Assembly (NCBI GenBank): GCA_034003325.1
Contig: JAVEYW010000010.1
Coordinates: forward strand, 1 to 64,000
From: Desulfobacterales bacterium
Lineage (GTDB): Bacteria; Desulfobacterota; Desulfobacteria; Desulfobacterales; JAFDDL01
Length of the DNA stretch: 64,000 bases
Direction of reading: 5' to 3'
How positions within the stretch are numbered: position 1 is the stretch's first letter; every line of letters begins with the position of its first letter. The notes under the pieces were generated by a model. The model made no database searches, was not told the origin of the DNA, and saw nothing but the letters and a program-made list of their open reading frames with translations. Positions 9,257-18,935 of this stretch are shown one piece after another. Made by a program: the position numbers and the translations under genes.

Positions 9257-9425
9257 TATGGCTTAACTCGTTAAATTTCTTGCATTATGACGCATGCATG
9301 ACACTATTGGGCCATGAATGCCGGCGCCTTTTTCAGTTCGGGCACCCCCTCCATGGCCCGCAACCGGGGGAAGCAGCTGCATCGCGCCTAGCCCGGAAAA
9401 AATTATCAATAAGCTGGAATAACAG

Positions 9426-11090
9426 ATGGTTCAATTCCATGGCGCCCAACCAACCCTTTTGGGGTGGTGGAAGAGCGCCGATAAAGAAAACGGTGACGCC
9501 CCCTGCGGGGAGACAACGATTCATGACGCGGCGCTTCGGATTACTCATCCGATGTTCCTGGTGGATGTCAAGGGAAAACCGGCGGTGTTTCAACAGGGGT
9601 GTGCCGTGATCGGCAAGATGCAGGATGCATCAGGCTTCCCCCTGCTGGGATATGCCCCTGCCCTGTGGCCTGAAAACTTTGGCGATGCCATTTTCAAATC
9701 CGAACATCAGCTCAAATATCCTTATGTGGCCGGCGCCATGGCAAACGCCATCACCTCCGTCAACATGGTAGCCGCCATGGGAAAAGCCGGCATGATCGGC
9801 TTTTTCGGCGCCGGCGGATTGACGATTGATGAAATCGAAGCCGCGGTGGTTGACGTGCAAGCGCAACTGAACGGGCACCCCTATGGGTTTAATCTTATTC
9901 ACAGTCCTTTTGACCCTGAACTTGAAAAAGCGACGGTGGCCCTTTATTTGCGAAAAGGGGTTCGGCGCGTCAGTGCCGCGGCTTATATGGACCTGACCCT
10001 GCCCCTGGTGCATTACCGGCTCAGGGGAATTCACCGCGACCCGCAGGGGCGGATTATCTGCCCCAACAAAGTGGTGGCCAAGGTATCCCGCGTCGAGGTA
10101 GCCCGTAAATTTTTTTCACCGCCGCCGGGCAAATTGGTTGATCAGCTTTTAAGTGAAAAGTTGATTACTCGCGAGGAGGCGGACCTATCTCAGTTTATTC
10201 CGGTGGCGCATGATCTGACGGCTGAAGCCGACTCGGGCGGGCATACGGATAACCGTGCTGCCATCGCCTTGCTGCCGACCATGCTGGCGCTTCGAAACGA
10301 ACTTCAGGCACGGTATGGGTATTCACGGCCCTTGTGCGTCGGTCTTGCCGGCGGAATAGCCACGCCTCATTCCACGGCCGCTGCTTTTGCCATGGGCGCG
10401 GCCTATGTGCTGACGGGCACCGTAAACCAGGCTTGTGTGGAATCCGGCACATCGGACACGGTGCGCCATCTGCTGGCCGAAGCCGGCCAGGCGGATGTCG
10501 CCATGACGCCCTCGGCGGACATGTTTGAGATGGGGGTCAAGGTGCAGGTCCTCAAACGGGGAACGATGTTCCCCTTGCGAGCAGCCAAGCTTTACGAAAT
10601 TTACAATGCCTGTGAAAGTCTTGACCATATTCCCGCTTCGCAGCGGGCCATGCTGGAAAAAACCTGTTTTCACAAATCCATCGAGGCGGAATGGGAGCAG
10701 ACCCGCGCCTTTTTCCTGAAACGTGATCCCGGCCAGATTCCATTGGCTGAACAAGATCCCAAACATAAAATGGCCCTGGTGTTTCGCTCTTACCTGGGGC
10801 AATCCTGCCGATGGGCGACATCGGGGAATTCAGCGCGGCAAATGGATTATCAGATCTGGTGCGGACCGGCCATCGGCGCGTTTAATGAATGGACCAAGGG
10901 ATCATTTCTGGAGAGACCCGAAAATCGAAATGTGGTGACCGTCGCCAAGAATCTGCTTGTCGGCGCCGCCATGATCACCCGGTTAAACTGGCTAAGCAAC
11001 CAGGGGATTCACTTGCAGCCCGAAGAAACGAACTTTACACCCCTGCCCCTTGAAACCCTGAATGGCCTGTTAACCGAGCTAAGGGACTGA
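9426..11090 (+). CDS. PfaD-family FMN enoyl reductase (trans-acting ER)
   Basis: FMN-dependent enoyl reductase of the 2-nitropropane-dioxygenase/PfaD fold, which acts in trans on an acyl-ACP held by a PUFA-type or polyketide synthase. The 554 residues include a TIM-barrel: AMANAITSVNMVAAMGKAGMIG lies near 100-120 (only part quoted as a landmark), GLAGGIATP at 306-314 is the phosphate-binding loop, followed by AAAFAMGAAYVLTGTVNQA. The C-terminal third (DYQIWCGPAIGAFNEW) is characteristic of PfaD rather than of simple nitronate monooxygenases. It ends 10 bases before the megasynthase start, so the two are co-transcribed. PfaD placed first is the gene order known from myxobacterial pfa clusters. 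Confidence 0.93.
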   Translation: MVQFHGAQPTLLGWWKSADKENGDAPCGETTIHDAALRITHPMFLVDVKGKPAVFQQGCAVIGKMQDASGFPLLGYAPALWPENFGDAIFKSEHQLKYPYVAGAMANAITSVNMVAAMGKAGMIGFFGAGGLTIDEIEAAVVDVQAQLNGHPYGFNLIHSPFDPELEKATVALYLRKGVRRVSAAAYMDLTLPLVHYRLRGIHRDPQGRIICPNKVVAKVSRVEVARKFFSPPPGKLVDQLLSEKLITREEADLSQFIPVAHDLTAEADSGGHTDNRAAIALLPTMLALRNELQARYGYSRPLCVGLAGGIATPHSTAAAFAMGAAYVLTGTVNQACVESGTSDTVRHLLAEAGQADVAMTPSADMFEMGVKVQVLKRGTMFPLRAAKLYEIYNACESLDHIPASQRAMLEKTCFHKSIEAEWEQTRAFFLKRDPGQIPLAEQDPKHKMALVFRSYLGQSCRWATSGNSARQMDYQIWCGPAIGAFNEWTKGSFLERPENRNVVTVAKNLLVGAAMITRLNWLSNQGIHLQPEETNFTPLPLETLNGLLTELRD

Positions 11091-11100
11091 TTGAATTCAA

Positions 11101-14100
11101 ATGACCGATATTAAATACCCGCAAATTCCCATCGCCATCATCGGCATGGGGTGCATGTTTGCCAAATCATCCGCGCTCAAGGACTTCTGGCGTCTTATCT
11201 ATCACGGGCAAGACGGCATCGAGATCGTCCCTGCAACCCATTGGTCCGTAGCGGACTATTACGATAAAGACCCCAAGCGGCCGGATCATGTGTATTGCCG
11301 ACGGGGCGGATTTTTACCCCCGGTCAGCTTTGATCCAACTGAATTTGGTATTCCGCCAGCCAACCTGGAGGCCACGGACACCTCTCAACTGCTCAGCCTG
11401 CTGACAGCCAAAGCGGCCCTCAACGATGCGGGATACCTTGACGGCAAACCCTTTGACCGCGATCGAACAAGTGTCATACTGGGCGCCACCGGCACGCAGG
11501 AACTGGCTATTCCGCTGGGCGCGCGCCTGGGACACCCGCACTGGCGACGGGCCTTGCAAGCGGCCGATATCCCCGCCGATAAAATTGAGCAAATCACCCG
11601 GGATATCGCAGCGGCTTACGTACCGTGGCAGGAAAACTCCTTTCCGGGACTTTTGGGCAACGTGGTGGCCGGCAGAATCTGTAACCGGCTGGATTTGGGC
11701 GGCACCAATTGCGTCGTGGATGCGGCGTGCGCCAGCTCCATGAGCGCCCTTCACCTGTCTTTGCTGGAACTCACCACCAGCCGCTCGGATATGGTGATTG
11801 CCGGCGGGGTGGATCTGTTAAACGATATTTTCATGCACATGTGCTTTTCCAGCACATTTATCTTAAGCCCCACGGAAGATATCCGTCCCTTTTCAAAAGA
11901 TGCCGACGGCACGCTGCTCGGGGAAGGACTCGGCATGCTGGTCTTAAAACGGCTGCCCGATGCGGAGCGGGACGGCGATCGGATTTATGCCCTCATACGG
12001 GCCCTCGGCTCATCCAGTGACGGCAGATCCCAGAGCATTTATGCGCCGAGATCCGAAGGCCAGGAAAAAGCCCTTCGCACAGCCTATGCGCTGGCCGATA
12101 TTTCCCCGAACACCGTCGAATTGATCGAGGCGCACGGCACCGGCACACGCGTCGGTGATCAGGTGGAATTTCAAACCCTTAAAAATGTTTTTGGCAAATC
12201 AACGCCCAACGGACGCCGGTGCGCCATAGGGTCCGTGAAATCCCAGATCGGCCATTCCAAGGCGGCGGCAGGGTCTGCCGCTCTGATCAAAACGGCATTG
12301 GCGCTGTATCATAAAGTACTGCCCCCCACTCTGAAGGCAGAAACGGCCGATCCCAGGCTCGGCATGGAAGAAAGCCCGTTTTACCTGAACCAACAATCGC
12401 GACCGTGGGTGACAACCTCCGATTCTCCCCGGCGTGCTGGCGTCAGCAGTTTCGGATTCGGGGGGAGTAATTTTCATGTCGTACTCGAAGAATACCAACC
12501 GCAAAAACAGGCCGTGTCCTGGGACGGAACGGTTGAAATTCTATCGTTTTGCGCGCCCGCGCACGATCTTCTGACATCGCAACTCACCGAACTCACCAAA
12601 AGCGCCAAAGCCGGCTGGACGTCCATTGATTTGGCGGTTGAGGCCTATGAGTCCAGAAAGCGGTTTTCCGCTGAGGCACCGTTTCGGTTATTGATGGCAA
12701 TTGAAATGCCCCGCTTCGATGCTGAAAAACTGTCGAATTTGTTCACCGCGGCCATTAATGCGCTGAACGGCAATCCACCGGACCATTCCTGGCAATTGCC
12801 GAATATTTTCTATGGTTGCGGACCTGTTACGGGAAAAATGGCCGTTCTGTTTCCGGGTCAGGGAAGCCAGTATACCGGCATGGGCAACGATCTAATCTGC
12901 ACCTTTCCGGAAGCCCTGGCTGTCCTGGCGTCCGCGGACAACCTTTTTCAACAATCCAACCCGCAGGGGAATCGACTGAGTGACATTATTTTTCCATTCG
13001 ATACCGCTTCCGAGGAAAAAGCGCTTGAATTCGATTCCCGTCTGCGCTCAACGGATAATGCGCAACCGGCCATCGGCGCGGTCAGCCTGGCCATGTGGCG
13101 CGTGCTGCAACGATTTAACGTTCAACCGGATGTCGCGGGCGGCCACAGCTTCGGAGAACTTACGGCCCTTTGCGCGGCCGGCTGGTGCGATGAGCCGTCA
13201 CTGCACACTCTCTCCATTCGCCGAGGTCAATGCATGGCTGCCGCCAGTAACGGCAAAGACCACGATGCCGGCACCATGATGGCGGTATTGGGCCCCTTGA
13301 ACGAGCTCGCCAATCGGTTGGAAGAAGCCCAGGTCGATGTGGTGATAGCCAACCGAAACAGCCCGGAACAGGGCGTATTGTCCGGGCCCGCGGCGGCTGT
13401 CACCCTGGCTGAAACCAAATGCCGCGACTGGCGCTATAAGACCAAACGGTTGCCGGTTTCGGCCGCTTTTCACAGCCCGTTGATGGCATCGGCCTGCAAG
13501 CCCTTTGAATCGGCGCTGGCCGGAATCACCTTCACCCCGACCAAGGTGCGGGTATATGCCAATACGGATGGGCGACCCTATCCGAAAGATTCCGCCATCG
13601 CCCGGCAACGCTTGAGCGATCAACTTGTCAAACCGGTTGAATTCATAAAAAATATTCAGAACATGCAAAAAGACGGGGTCCGAACGATTCTTGAAGTGGG
13701 CCCCAAGTCCGTGCTGGCCGGCCTTTGTAAATCCATTCTGAAGGAAGCCGCTGTAAACATTATTTCCCTGGACAGCTCCTCCGGCAAGCGCAACGGGGTC
13801 ATGGATCTGGCAACCGTGCTGTGTCGCCTCGGCGCGCTCGGGTATTCGATCGCTCTCAACCAGTGGGAAGATCCTGTCACCAGACCCGCAAGGCCCAAAA
13901 TGAATGTAACGCTGACCGGTGCGAACATCCGGTCAAGCAAACCCGAAACCCCCAAATTATCCGCGTCCGGCACACCTGCGCTCTCCAGGCCGGTGTTGCC
14001 GGTGCGCGAACCGATACCGGACACCATGGAAATCAAAACAAACGACATGCACATATCCCCAACGCAATCAACGTCCACGGGTCAACATCCCCTGCTCTCG

Positions 14101-17100
14101 CCGAATACGGGCTATCCTCCTGCTTCTACCATCGAAAACGCGCTTCGCGTGGCGGAACAAGGGCTAAAATCCATGCAAGCCCTTCAGATGAAAACCGCCG
14201 AAACCCATCAAAAATTCCTCGATACGCAAGCCGAAGCCGGCAGGGCGTTAAAGGAAATGATGGATAGCGCCCGGCAAATGACCGGTTTTATTCAGGGCCA
14301 TGGCATTCCCCGCCCCCGAACCACGCCAACTGAAAAAGCGCCCAAAACCGATCAAACCGTTTCCACCGCTATTCCCGTTCCGGCAAGCAGACCGATGCCC
14401 ATACCAGAAACCCCTTTGGAATCAAAGCCGAATACCAAGGCTGTTATACCGGCTGCGCTGCAAACGGTTGCCGTGCAAGCCGCCCCTGAAGAAACCGCCG
14501 AGAAAAACGATATCGCAGGCCATCTGCTGGCCATTGTCAGTAAACTTACAGGATATCCGGAAGACATGCTGAATCTGGATATGGACATCGAATCGGATCT
14601 CGGTATCGATTCCATCAAGCGCGTGGAAATCCTTTCCACGCTGGCGGAATCCCTGCCCGGACTTCCACCGGTTCAACCCGAAATAATGGGACGGCTGAAA
14701 ACGCTGGGCCAAATCGTCGATCATCTATCCCAAACTCACGGAAAGACAAAGAAGAAAGATTCGAAACCGGCCGCGCCACCTGAAAATAAAGCGACACCAC
14801 CGGGTATCCCCACCAGCGATCTTGAGGAAGCCCTCATGCAGGTGGTCAGCCGGCTCACCGGTTATCCCCGAGAGATGCTGGAACTTGAAATGGATATTGA
14901 AGCGGATTTGGGAATCGATTCCATCAAGCGTGTGGAGATTTTATCTTCTCTTGCGGAAACCATACCCGGCTTGCCCCGGGTTCAGCCCGAAACCATGGGA
15001 CGACTAAAAACGCTTGCGCAAATCGTTCACCATCTTTCCGCGCCCGGTCAAGTCGATACCTCCCCTAAAACCGCCCCATCCGCCACCGTCGACAAAGACC
15101 CAGTAACGCCGGGAAACACGTCCGATGACGGAACAACGACTGTGGCAAGATCTGTTGTCCGTTTGGAAAAATGTTCCTTTCAACCGGTATCGGTTCGCCC
15201 CATCGATTCAAACGGCACCCTGTACATTACGGCCGACGCATCAGGGCTTTCAGATGCGCTTGCAGCCGCGTTTTGCGATTTGGGGCAATCGGCCCAAGCC
15301 CTTTCCGCCGATGCCGTTCAAGAGATACTTAAAACAGAGGCATTTCCCGCCGATGCATGCGGCCTTGTAATGATTCCGGATGCCGGGCGCCTTTCTGATA
15401 ACGGCATGGATCCGCTGGATATCGAAACACTGAAATCGTGGTTTTTTCTAACGCGCTGTGCCGCATCCACCCTGACAGCCGCGGCTGAAACGCGATCCGC
15501 TCTGTTTGCAGCCATCACGTTCATGGACGGCGCCTTTGGCTTTGGTGGAAACGGCATGACCAAACCCGCGATGGGCGCATTGGCCGGGCTCGTTAAAACC
15601 GCCGCTATCGAGTGGGAAAAAGTGATCTGCCGCGCCATCGATGTCTCTCCGGACTGGGCTGAAACCCGGGAACTGGCCATCCATATTGCAACCGAGCTAA
15701 TGAATGAATCCCGCCGGCATCAGACGGAAACCGGCCTGACCCCGAGCGGAATCATCTCGCTCTGCCTTTCATCCGCGCCCGATGCACCGGGCGATGGGAA
15801 TGAAGGGGTCATCACGTCATCCGATGTCTTCGTGATAACGGGCGGCGGCCGCGGGGTCACCGCCGCATCGGCCTTTGCGTTGGCCCAAACCGCAACACCG
15901 ACGCTGGTGCTGCTGGGACGATCCGAGCCGCCCTTTTTGGAGCCGGCTTGGCTATCCGGATTAACAACCGCCGCCGAAATCAAAAAAGCCGTCATCTCCC
16001 ACGAATTCAATCAACAAACGCCGTCACCCCGAGCCGTAGAAGCGATCTATTCCCGGTATGCGGCCAACCGCGAAATCTCGCAGAACATCGACAGAATCAA
16101 CGCCACGGGCGCTCAAGTCCACTATTTTCAGTTGGATGTCCGTCATGAGGCCGAAGTGACCACCGTTCTTGAAAAAGTGCGCGCGATTCACGGCCCCGTC
16201 ACCGGCATTCTTCACGGCGCCGGTGTATTGGAAGACCGGCTGATCGTGGATAAAACACCTGAGCAGATCTCGCGCGTGTTTGACACCAAAATTCGGGGGG
16301 CGCAGAACCTGCTCGTCTGCACGAAAGCGGACCCGCTAAGATATGTCGTCTTTTTCTCATCCGTCGCCGCCCGTTTCGGCAACCGGGGCCAGGCGGACTA
16401 TGCCATGGCCAACGAAATGCTCAACAAGATGGCTGAGATCGAGGCCTTTCAGCGACCGTCCTGCCGCACGATCTCCATTAACTGGGGGCCCTGGGACGGC
16501 GGCATGGTAACCGACGCGTTAAAGCGCGAGTTCACCAAACGCGGCATAGACCTTATCCCCATGGCAGCCGGCGCGCGCTGCCTGGTAAGAGAGATGACAC
16601 GGCCCGGAACGGCCCCCGCACAAATCGTGTTGGGCGCCGCACTTGAAGGCCATAGCACGGTCACCGAGGATCATCGGGGAAAAACAATCCGGTTGCCCTC
16701 GACGCATTCAGCACCCGCTGATTTATCCTTGCTCTTTAAGCGGGAAATCGATGTCCAACGTTTGCCCGTGCTGCAGTCCCACCAGTTGGACGGCATCCCG
16801 GTGGTTCCTTTTGCGCTCATCGCGGAATGGATCGGCCACGGCGCCATGCACGGCAATCCCGGGCTTTACTTGCACGGGCTGGACGATTTACGCCTGCTAA
16901 AAGGCATTCGACTGGAACACGACACCAAAACGATTCGCCTCATGGCGGGCAAAGCGCGGAAAAAAGGCGATGTCTATGAGGTGAATGTGGAGATTCGAAA
17001 CGGCGTCAAAGACGGAAAAGATGTGATTCACTCTCGCGCCAAAGCGGTGCTATCTTCGAAAGTCTGCGAAGCACCGATGATCGCGCCTACATTTATCTCC

Positions 17101-17577
17101 TGTTTTGCGCCTTATGAAAAATCCGTTCAGGAAGTCTATGAGACCATCCTTTTTCATGGCGTGGCCCTGCAAGGCTTGCAACAGATCATCGGCCTTTCCG
17201 AACAGGGCATGGCCGCCAAAATCGCTGCTGCGCCCAAGCCTGAAAAGTGGATGGTAAATCCCCTGCGCACCCGTTGGATCAGTGATCCGCTGGCGCTGGA
17301 TAGCGCGTTTCAAATGGCCTGCGTCTGGTGTTACGAATATCTCGGCGCAGTGTCGCTGCCCAGCTATACCGCATCCTACAGGCAGTTTTGCCGGGAGTTT
17401 CCAAAAGACGGCGTGACTGCGGTATTGGAGGTGACAAGCCGATCCCGGCATAAAATGATCGGCGACATCACCTTTGTTGACGCCGACCACACTGTGGTTG
17501 CCACACTCGGCGGGTATGAGGCAATTGCGGACACCTCCCTGTATAAGTCTTTTAAACCCGACAAAATAGCCAGTTGA
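11101..17577 (+). CDS. PfaA-type iterative type I synthase: KS-AT-ACP-ACP-KR-DH
   Basis: A 2158-residue multidomain synthase that extends acyl chains on ACPs. KS (about 8-470) has Cys210 in DAACASS, His345 in EAHGTGT and His385 in IGHSKAAAG, with the PfaA-like ENSFPGLLGNVVAGR before it. AT (about 590-890) has Ser683 in GHSFGE and His791 in AFHS. A Pro/Ala-rich linker includes a predicted coiled coil at 1010-1065. Two ACPs carry phosphopantetheine serines 1171 and 1274 in LGIDSIKRVEIL. KR (about 1450-1850) has TGGGRGV near 1580, Ser1754 and Tyr1767. The C-terminal double-hotdog dehydratase has His1894 and Asp2067. There is no ER domain, consistent with PfaD acting in trans. PfaB, PfaC and a PPTase are absent from the window, so the product should not be a canonical EPA/DHA-type fatty acid. 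Confidence 0.93.
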   Translation: MTDIKYPQIPIAIIGMGCMFAKSSALKDFWRLIYHGQDGIEIVPATHWSVADYYDKDPKRPDHVYCRRGGFLPPVSFDPTEFGIPPANLEATDTSQLLSLLTAKAALNDAGYLDGKPFDRDRTSVILGATGTQELAIPLGARLGHPHWRRALQAADIPADKIEQITRDIAAAYVPWQENSFPGLLGNVVAGRICNRLDLGGTNCVVDAACASSMSALHLSLLELTTSRSDMVIAGGVDLLNDIFMHMCFSSTFILSPTEDIRPFSKDADGTLLGEGLGMLVLKRLPDAERDGDRIYALIRALGSSSDGRSQSIYAPRSEGQEKALRTAYALADISPNTVELIEAHGTGTRVGDQVEFQTLKNVFGKSTPNGRRCAIGSVKSQIGHSKAAAGSAALIKTALALYHKVLPPTLKAETADPRLGMEESPFYLNQQSRPWVTTSDSPRRAGVSSFGFGGSNFHVVLEEYQPQKQAVSWDGTVEILSFCAPAHDLLTSQLTELTKSAKAGWTSIDLAVEAYESRKRFSAEAPFRLLMAIEMPRFDAEKLSNLFTAAINALNGNPPDHSWQLPNIFYGCGPVTGKMAVLFPGQGSQYTGMGNDLICTFPEALAVLASADNLFQQSNPQGNRLSDIIFPFDTASEEKALEFDSRLRSTDNAQPAIGAVSLAMWRVLQRFNVQPDVAGGHSFGELTALCAAGWCDEPSLHTLSIRRGQCMAAASNGKDHDAGTMMAVLGPLNELANRLEEAQVDVVIANRNSPEQGVLSGPAAAVTLAETKCRDWRYKTKRLPVSAAFHSPLMASACKPFESALAGITFTPTKVRVYANTDGRPYPKDSAIARQRLSDQLVKPVEFIKNIQNMQKDGVRTILEVGPKSVLAGLCKSILKEAAVNIISLDSSSGKRNGVMDLATVLCRLGALGYSIALNQWEDPVTRPARPKMNVTLTGANIRSSKPETPKLSASGTPALSRPVLPVREPIPDTMEIKTNDMHISPTQSTSTGQHPLLSPNTGYPPASTIENALRVAEQGLKSMQALQMKTAETHQKFLDTQAEAGRALKEMMDSARQMTGFIQGHGIPRPRTTPTEKAPKTDQTVSTAIPVPASRPMPIPETPLESKPNTKAVIPAALQTVAVQAAPEETAEKNDIAGHLLAIVSKLTGYPEDMLNLDMDIESDLGIDSIKRVEILSTLAESLPGLPPVQPEIMGRLKTLGQIVDHLSQTHGKTKKKDSKPAAPPENKATPPGIPTSDLEEALMQVVSRLTGYPREMLELEMDIEADLGIDSIKRVEILSSLAETIPGLPRVQPETMGRLKTLAQIVHHLSAPGQVDTSPKTAPSATVDKDPVTPGNTSDDGTTTVARSVVRLEKCSFQPVSVRPIDSNGTLYITADASGLSDALAAAFCDLGQSAQALSADAVQEILKTEAFPADACGLVMIPDAGRLSDNGMDPLDIETLKSWFFLTRCAASTLTAAAETRSALFAAITFMDGAFGFGGNGMTKPAMGALAGLVKTAAIEWEKVICRAIDVSPDWAETRELAIHIATELMNESRRHQTETGLTPSGIISLCLSSAPDAPGDGNEGVITSSDVFVITGGGRGVTAASAFALAQTATPTLVLLGRSEPPFLEPAWLSGLTTAAEIKKAVISHEFNQQTPSPRAVEAIYSRYAANREISQNIDRINATGAQVHYFQLDVRHEAEVTTVLEKVRAIHGPVTGILHGAGVLEDRLIVDKTPEQISRVFDTKIRGAQNLLVCTKADPLRYVVFFSSVAARFGNRGQADYAMANEMLNKMAEIEAFQRPSCRTISINWGPWDGGMVTDALKREFTKRGIDLIPMAAGARCLVREMTRPGTAPAQIVLGAALEGHSTVTEDHRGKTIRLPSTHSAPADLSLLFKREIDVQRLPVLQSHQLDGIPVVPFALIAEWIGHGAMHGNPGLYLHGLDDLRLLKGIRLEHDTKTIRLMAGKARKKGDVYEVNVEIRNGVKDGKDVIHSRAKAVLSSKVCEAPMIAPTFISCFAPYEKSVQEVYETILFHGVALQGLQQIIGLSEQGMAAKIAAAPKPEKWMVNPLRTRWISDPLALDSAFQMACVWCYEYLGAVSLPSYTASYRQFCREFPKDGVTAVLEVTSRSRHKMIGDITFVDADHTVVATLGGYEAIADTSLYKSFKPDKIAS

Positions 17578-17679
17578 GTAAACCGTTCACCCATGGTATG
17601 AATACCGCTCAACGCCTTACTGTTTCAATCATGTCCTTTCGACGATGGTATCCATTATACCCGCACCTGGAGACGATAC

Positions 17680-18774
17680 ATGAGCAAAGTATTGTTTGTC
17701 GACGATGATATGAACCTGCTTCAGGCGAACCAGCGCCGCCTTCGCAAAACATTCCAGGTCGATATCGCGGGCAGCGGTCCGGAAGGCCTTAACGTTATAT
17801 CCGACAAGGGGCCCTATGCGGTCATCATCTCGGATCTCGTCATGCCCGGCATGGACGGGTTCGAATTTCTCGAACAAGCAAGGCAGGCGGCGCCCCAAAG
17901 CGTTTTCATCATGCTGACTGGCCATGCCAATCTGGATGCCTCCATTAACGCCCTAAACAAAGGGTATATCTTTCGCTTTCTGACCAAACCCTGCAAAATT
18001 CATGTACTTGAAAAAGCCATTCAGGCCGGGCTTGAGCAGTATCATAAAAACAATCAACTGTTAAAATCGAATCAAAATATTCCGGACCAACGCTTTCGAA
18101 AAAAAGTTCTGGTCGTCGATAATGATCCCGAAGTGCTCTCCGTATTGTCTGCGGCCCTGCACGCAACCGGTCAGTTTGAGGTGCTGACGGCCGAAAACGG
18201 CCAGGTCGCCCTGACCATTTTAAATCTTTTGAAAATCGATATCATCCTTGCGGATAAGGATATGCCGGAAATGAATGGAATCGATTTGTTGGCGGCGGTT
18301 CATGAAAATTTTTCTGAAGTAGAGGGGTTCCTCATGACCTGGCAATCCGCCGCTGAGATGCATCAGGAAATTAAAGCGGTCGGCGCGGCCGGATGCTTTG
18401 AAAAACCGATTGACACCACTGCCGTTATCAACACCATAAAAGACGCACTGCATTCGGCGCCAAGAGGTCAAATTGACGGCATCGGCACGGCATCCTTCCT
18501 TCAAATGCTTGAAATGGAGGAAAAAACATGCACATTGCAAGTACGATCGGGCGAAAAGTTGGGGTTGCTGTTTTTTCAAAAAGGCAGACTGATCGGCGCA
18601 GAGACTGAGAAGCTGACCAATGAGGCCGCTGCCTGCGAGATTATCAATTGGAAAAATGCCGTCATTGAAATTGAAAACATCGGCCGGAAAAAAGAAGTTG
18701 GAATTCATCGGCCGTTAATGCACATATTGATGGAAGCTGCCAGAATAAAGGATGAGGAAGACCTAAAGGAATAG
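17680..18774 (+). CDS. Response regulator with two REC domains and a DUF4388/PATAN domain
   Basis: Signalling protein of 364 residues without a DNA-binding domain. REC1 (1-120) has the acidic pocket Asp8-10 and phosphoacceptor Asp52 (ISDLVMPGMDG), followed by LTGHA and a TKP lysine. REC2 (about 143-250) has VVDNDPE and ADKDMPEMNG. The C-terminal part (GTASFLQMLEMEEKTCTLQV...GRLIGAET) matches DUF4388/PATAN, an output domain common in deltaproteobacteria and cyanobacteria. It begins 102 bases after the synthase stop on the same strand and may share its transcript. Partners are probably the histidine kinase and other genes downstream; the link to lipid synthesis is by position only. Confidence 0.85.
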   Translation: MSKVLFVDDDMNLLQANQRRLRKTFQVDIAGSGPEGLNVISDKGPYAVIISDLVMPGMDGFEFLEQARQAAPQSVFIMLTGHANLDASINALNKGYIFRFLTKPCKIHVLEKAIQAGLEQYHKNNQLLKSNQNIPDQRFRKKVLVVDNDPEVLSVLSAALHATGQFEVLTAENGQVALTILNLLKIDIILADKDMPEMNGIDLLAAVHENFSEVEGFLMTWQSAAEMHQEIKAVGAAGCFEKPIDTTAVINTIKDALHSAPRGQIDGIGTASFLQMLEMEEKTCTLQVRSGEKLGLLFFQKGRLIGAETEKLTNEAAACEIINWKNAVIEIENIGRKKEVGIHRPLMHILMEAARIKDEEDLKE

Positions 18775-18786
18775 CCTAACCTGGAA

Positions 18787-18818
18787 AAGCTGGGAAGCTG
18801 GGAGGCTGGGAAGCTATA
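18787..18818. repeat. Octamer tandem array (AAGCTGGG, four units)
   Basis: Four consecutive eight-base units, AAGCTGGG AAGCTGGG AGGCTGGG AAGCTATA, immediately after the stop of the REC-REC-DUF4388 gene. It is the reverse complement of the CCCAGCYT array at 30144-30217. A stem-loop repeat follows at 18855. Confidence 0.75.
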
Positions 18819-18854
18819 AGGCTTAAGGGGGTAGCAACCTCATCCTACAAATAA

Positions 18855-18894
18855 AAACATGCATGTTTTTGCATGTATTTTTCGATAAGGGCTC
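18855..18894 (+). repeat. Dispersed stem-loop repeat, copy 1
   Basis: ACATGCATG TTTTT GCATGT forms a small hairpin followed by TTTTTCGATAAGGGCTC. The same arrangement (palindromic GCAYGC around a T-rich loop, then GTTTC.GATAAAGGG) recurs at 40489-40544, 53897-53935 and 55725-55764. Here it lies just before the ribosome binding site of the MshEN-like gene, in the leader of that transcript. Confidence 0.7.
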
Positions 18895-18935
18895 TGAATT
18901 GGCGTCGCAAAAAACAGGCGGGGAGGTTTCTGAAG

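Noticed and set aside
9280..9609. Frame overlapping the start of the pfaD-like gene
   Set aside because: Out-of-frame shadow of the pfaD gene with no protein character.
13198..13668. Long antisense frames inside the megasynthase gene
   Set aside because: Typical of GC-rich coding DNA; the plus strand has unmistakable domains.
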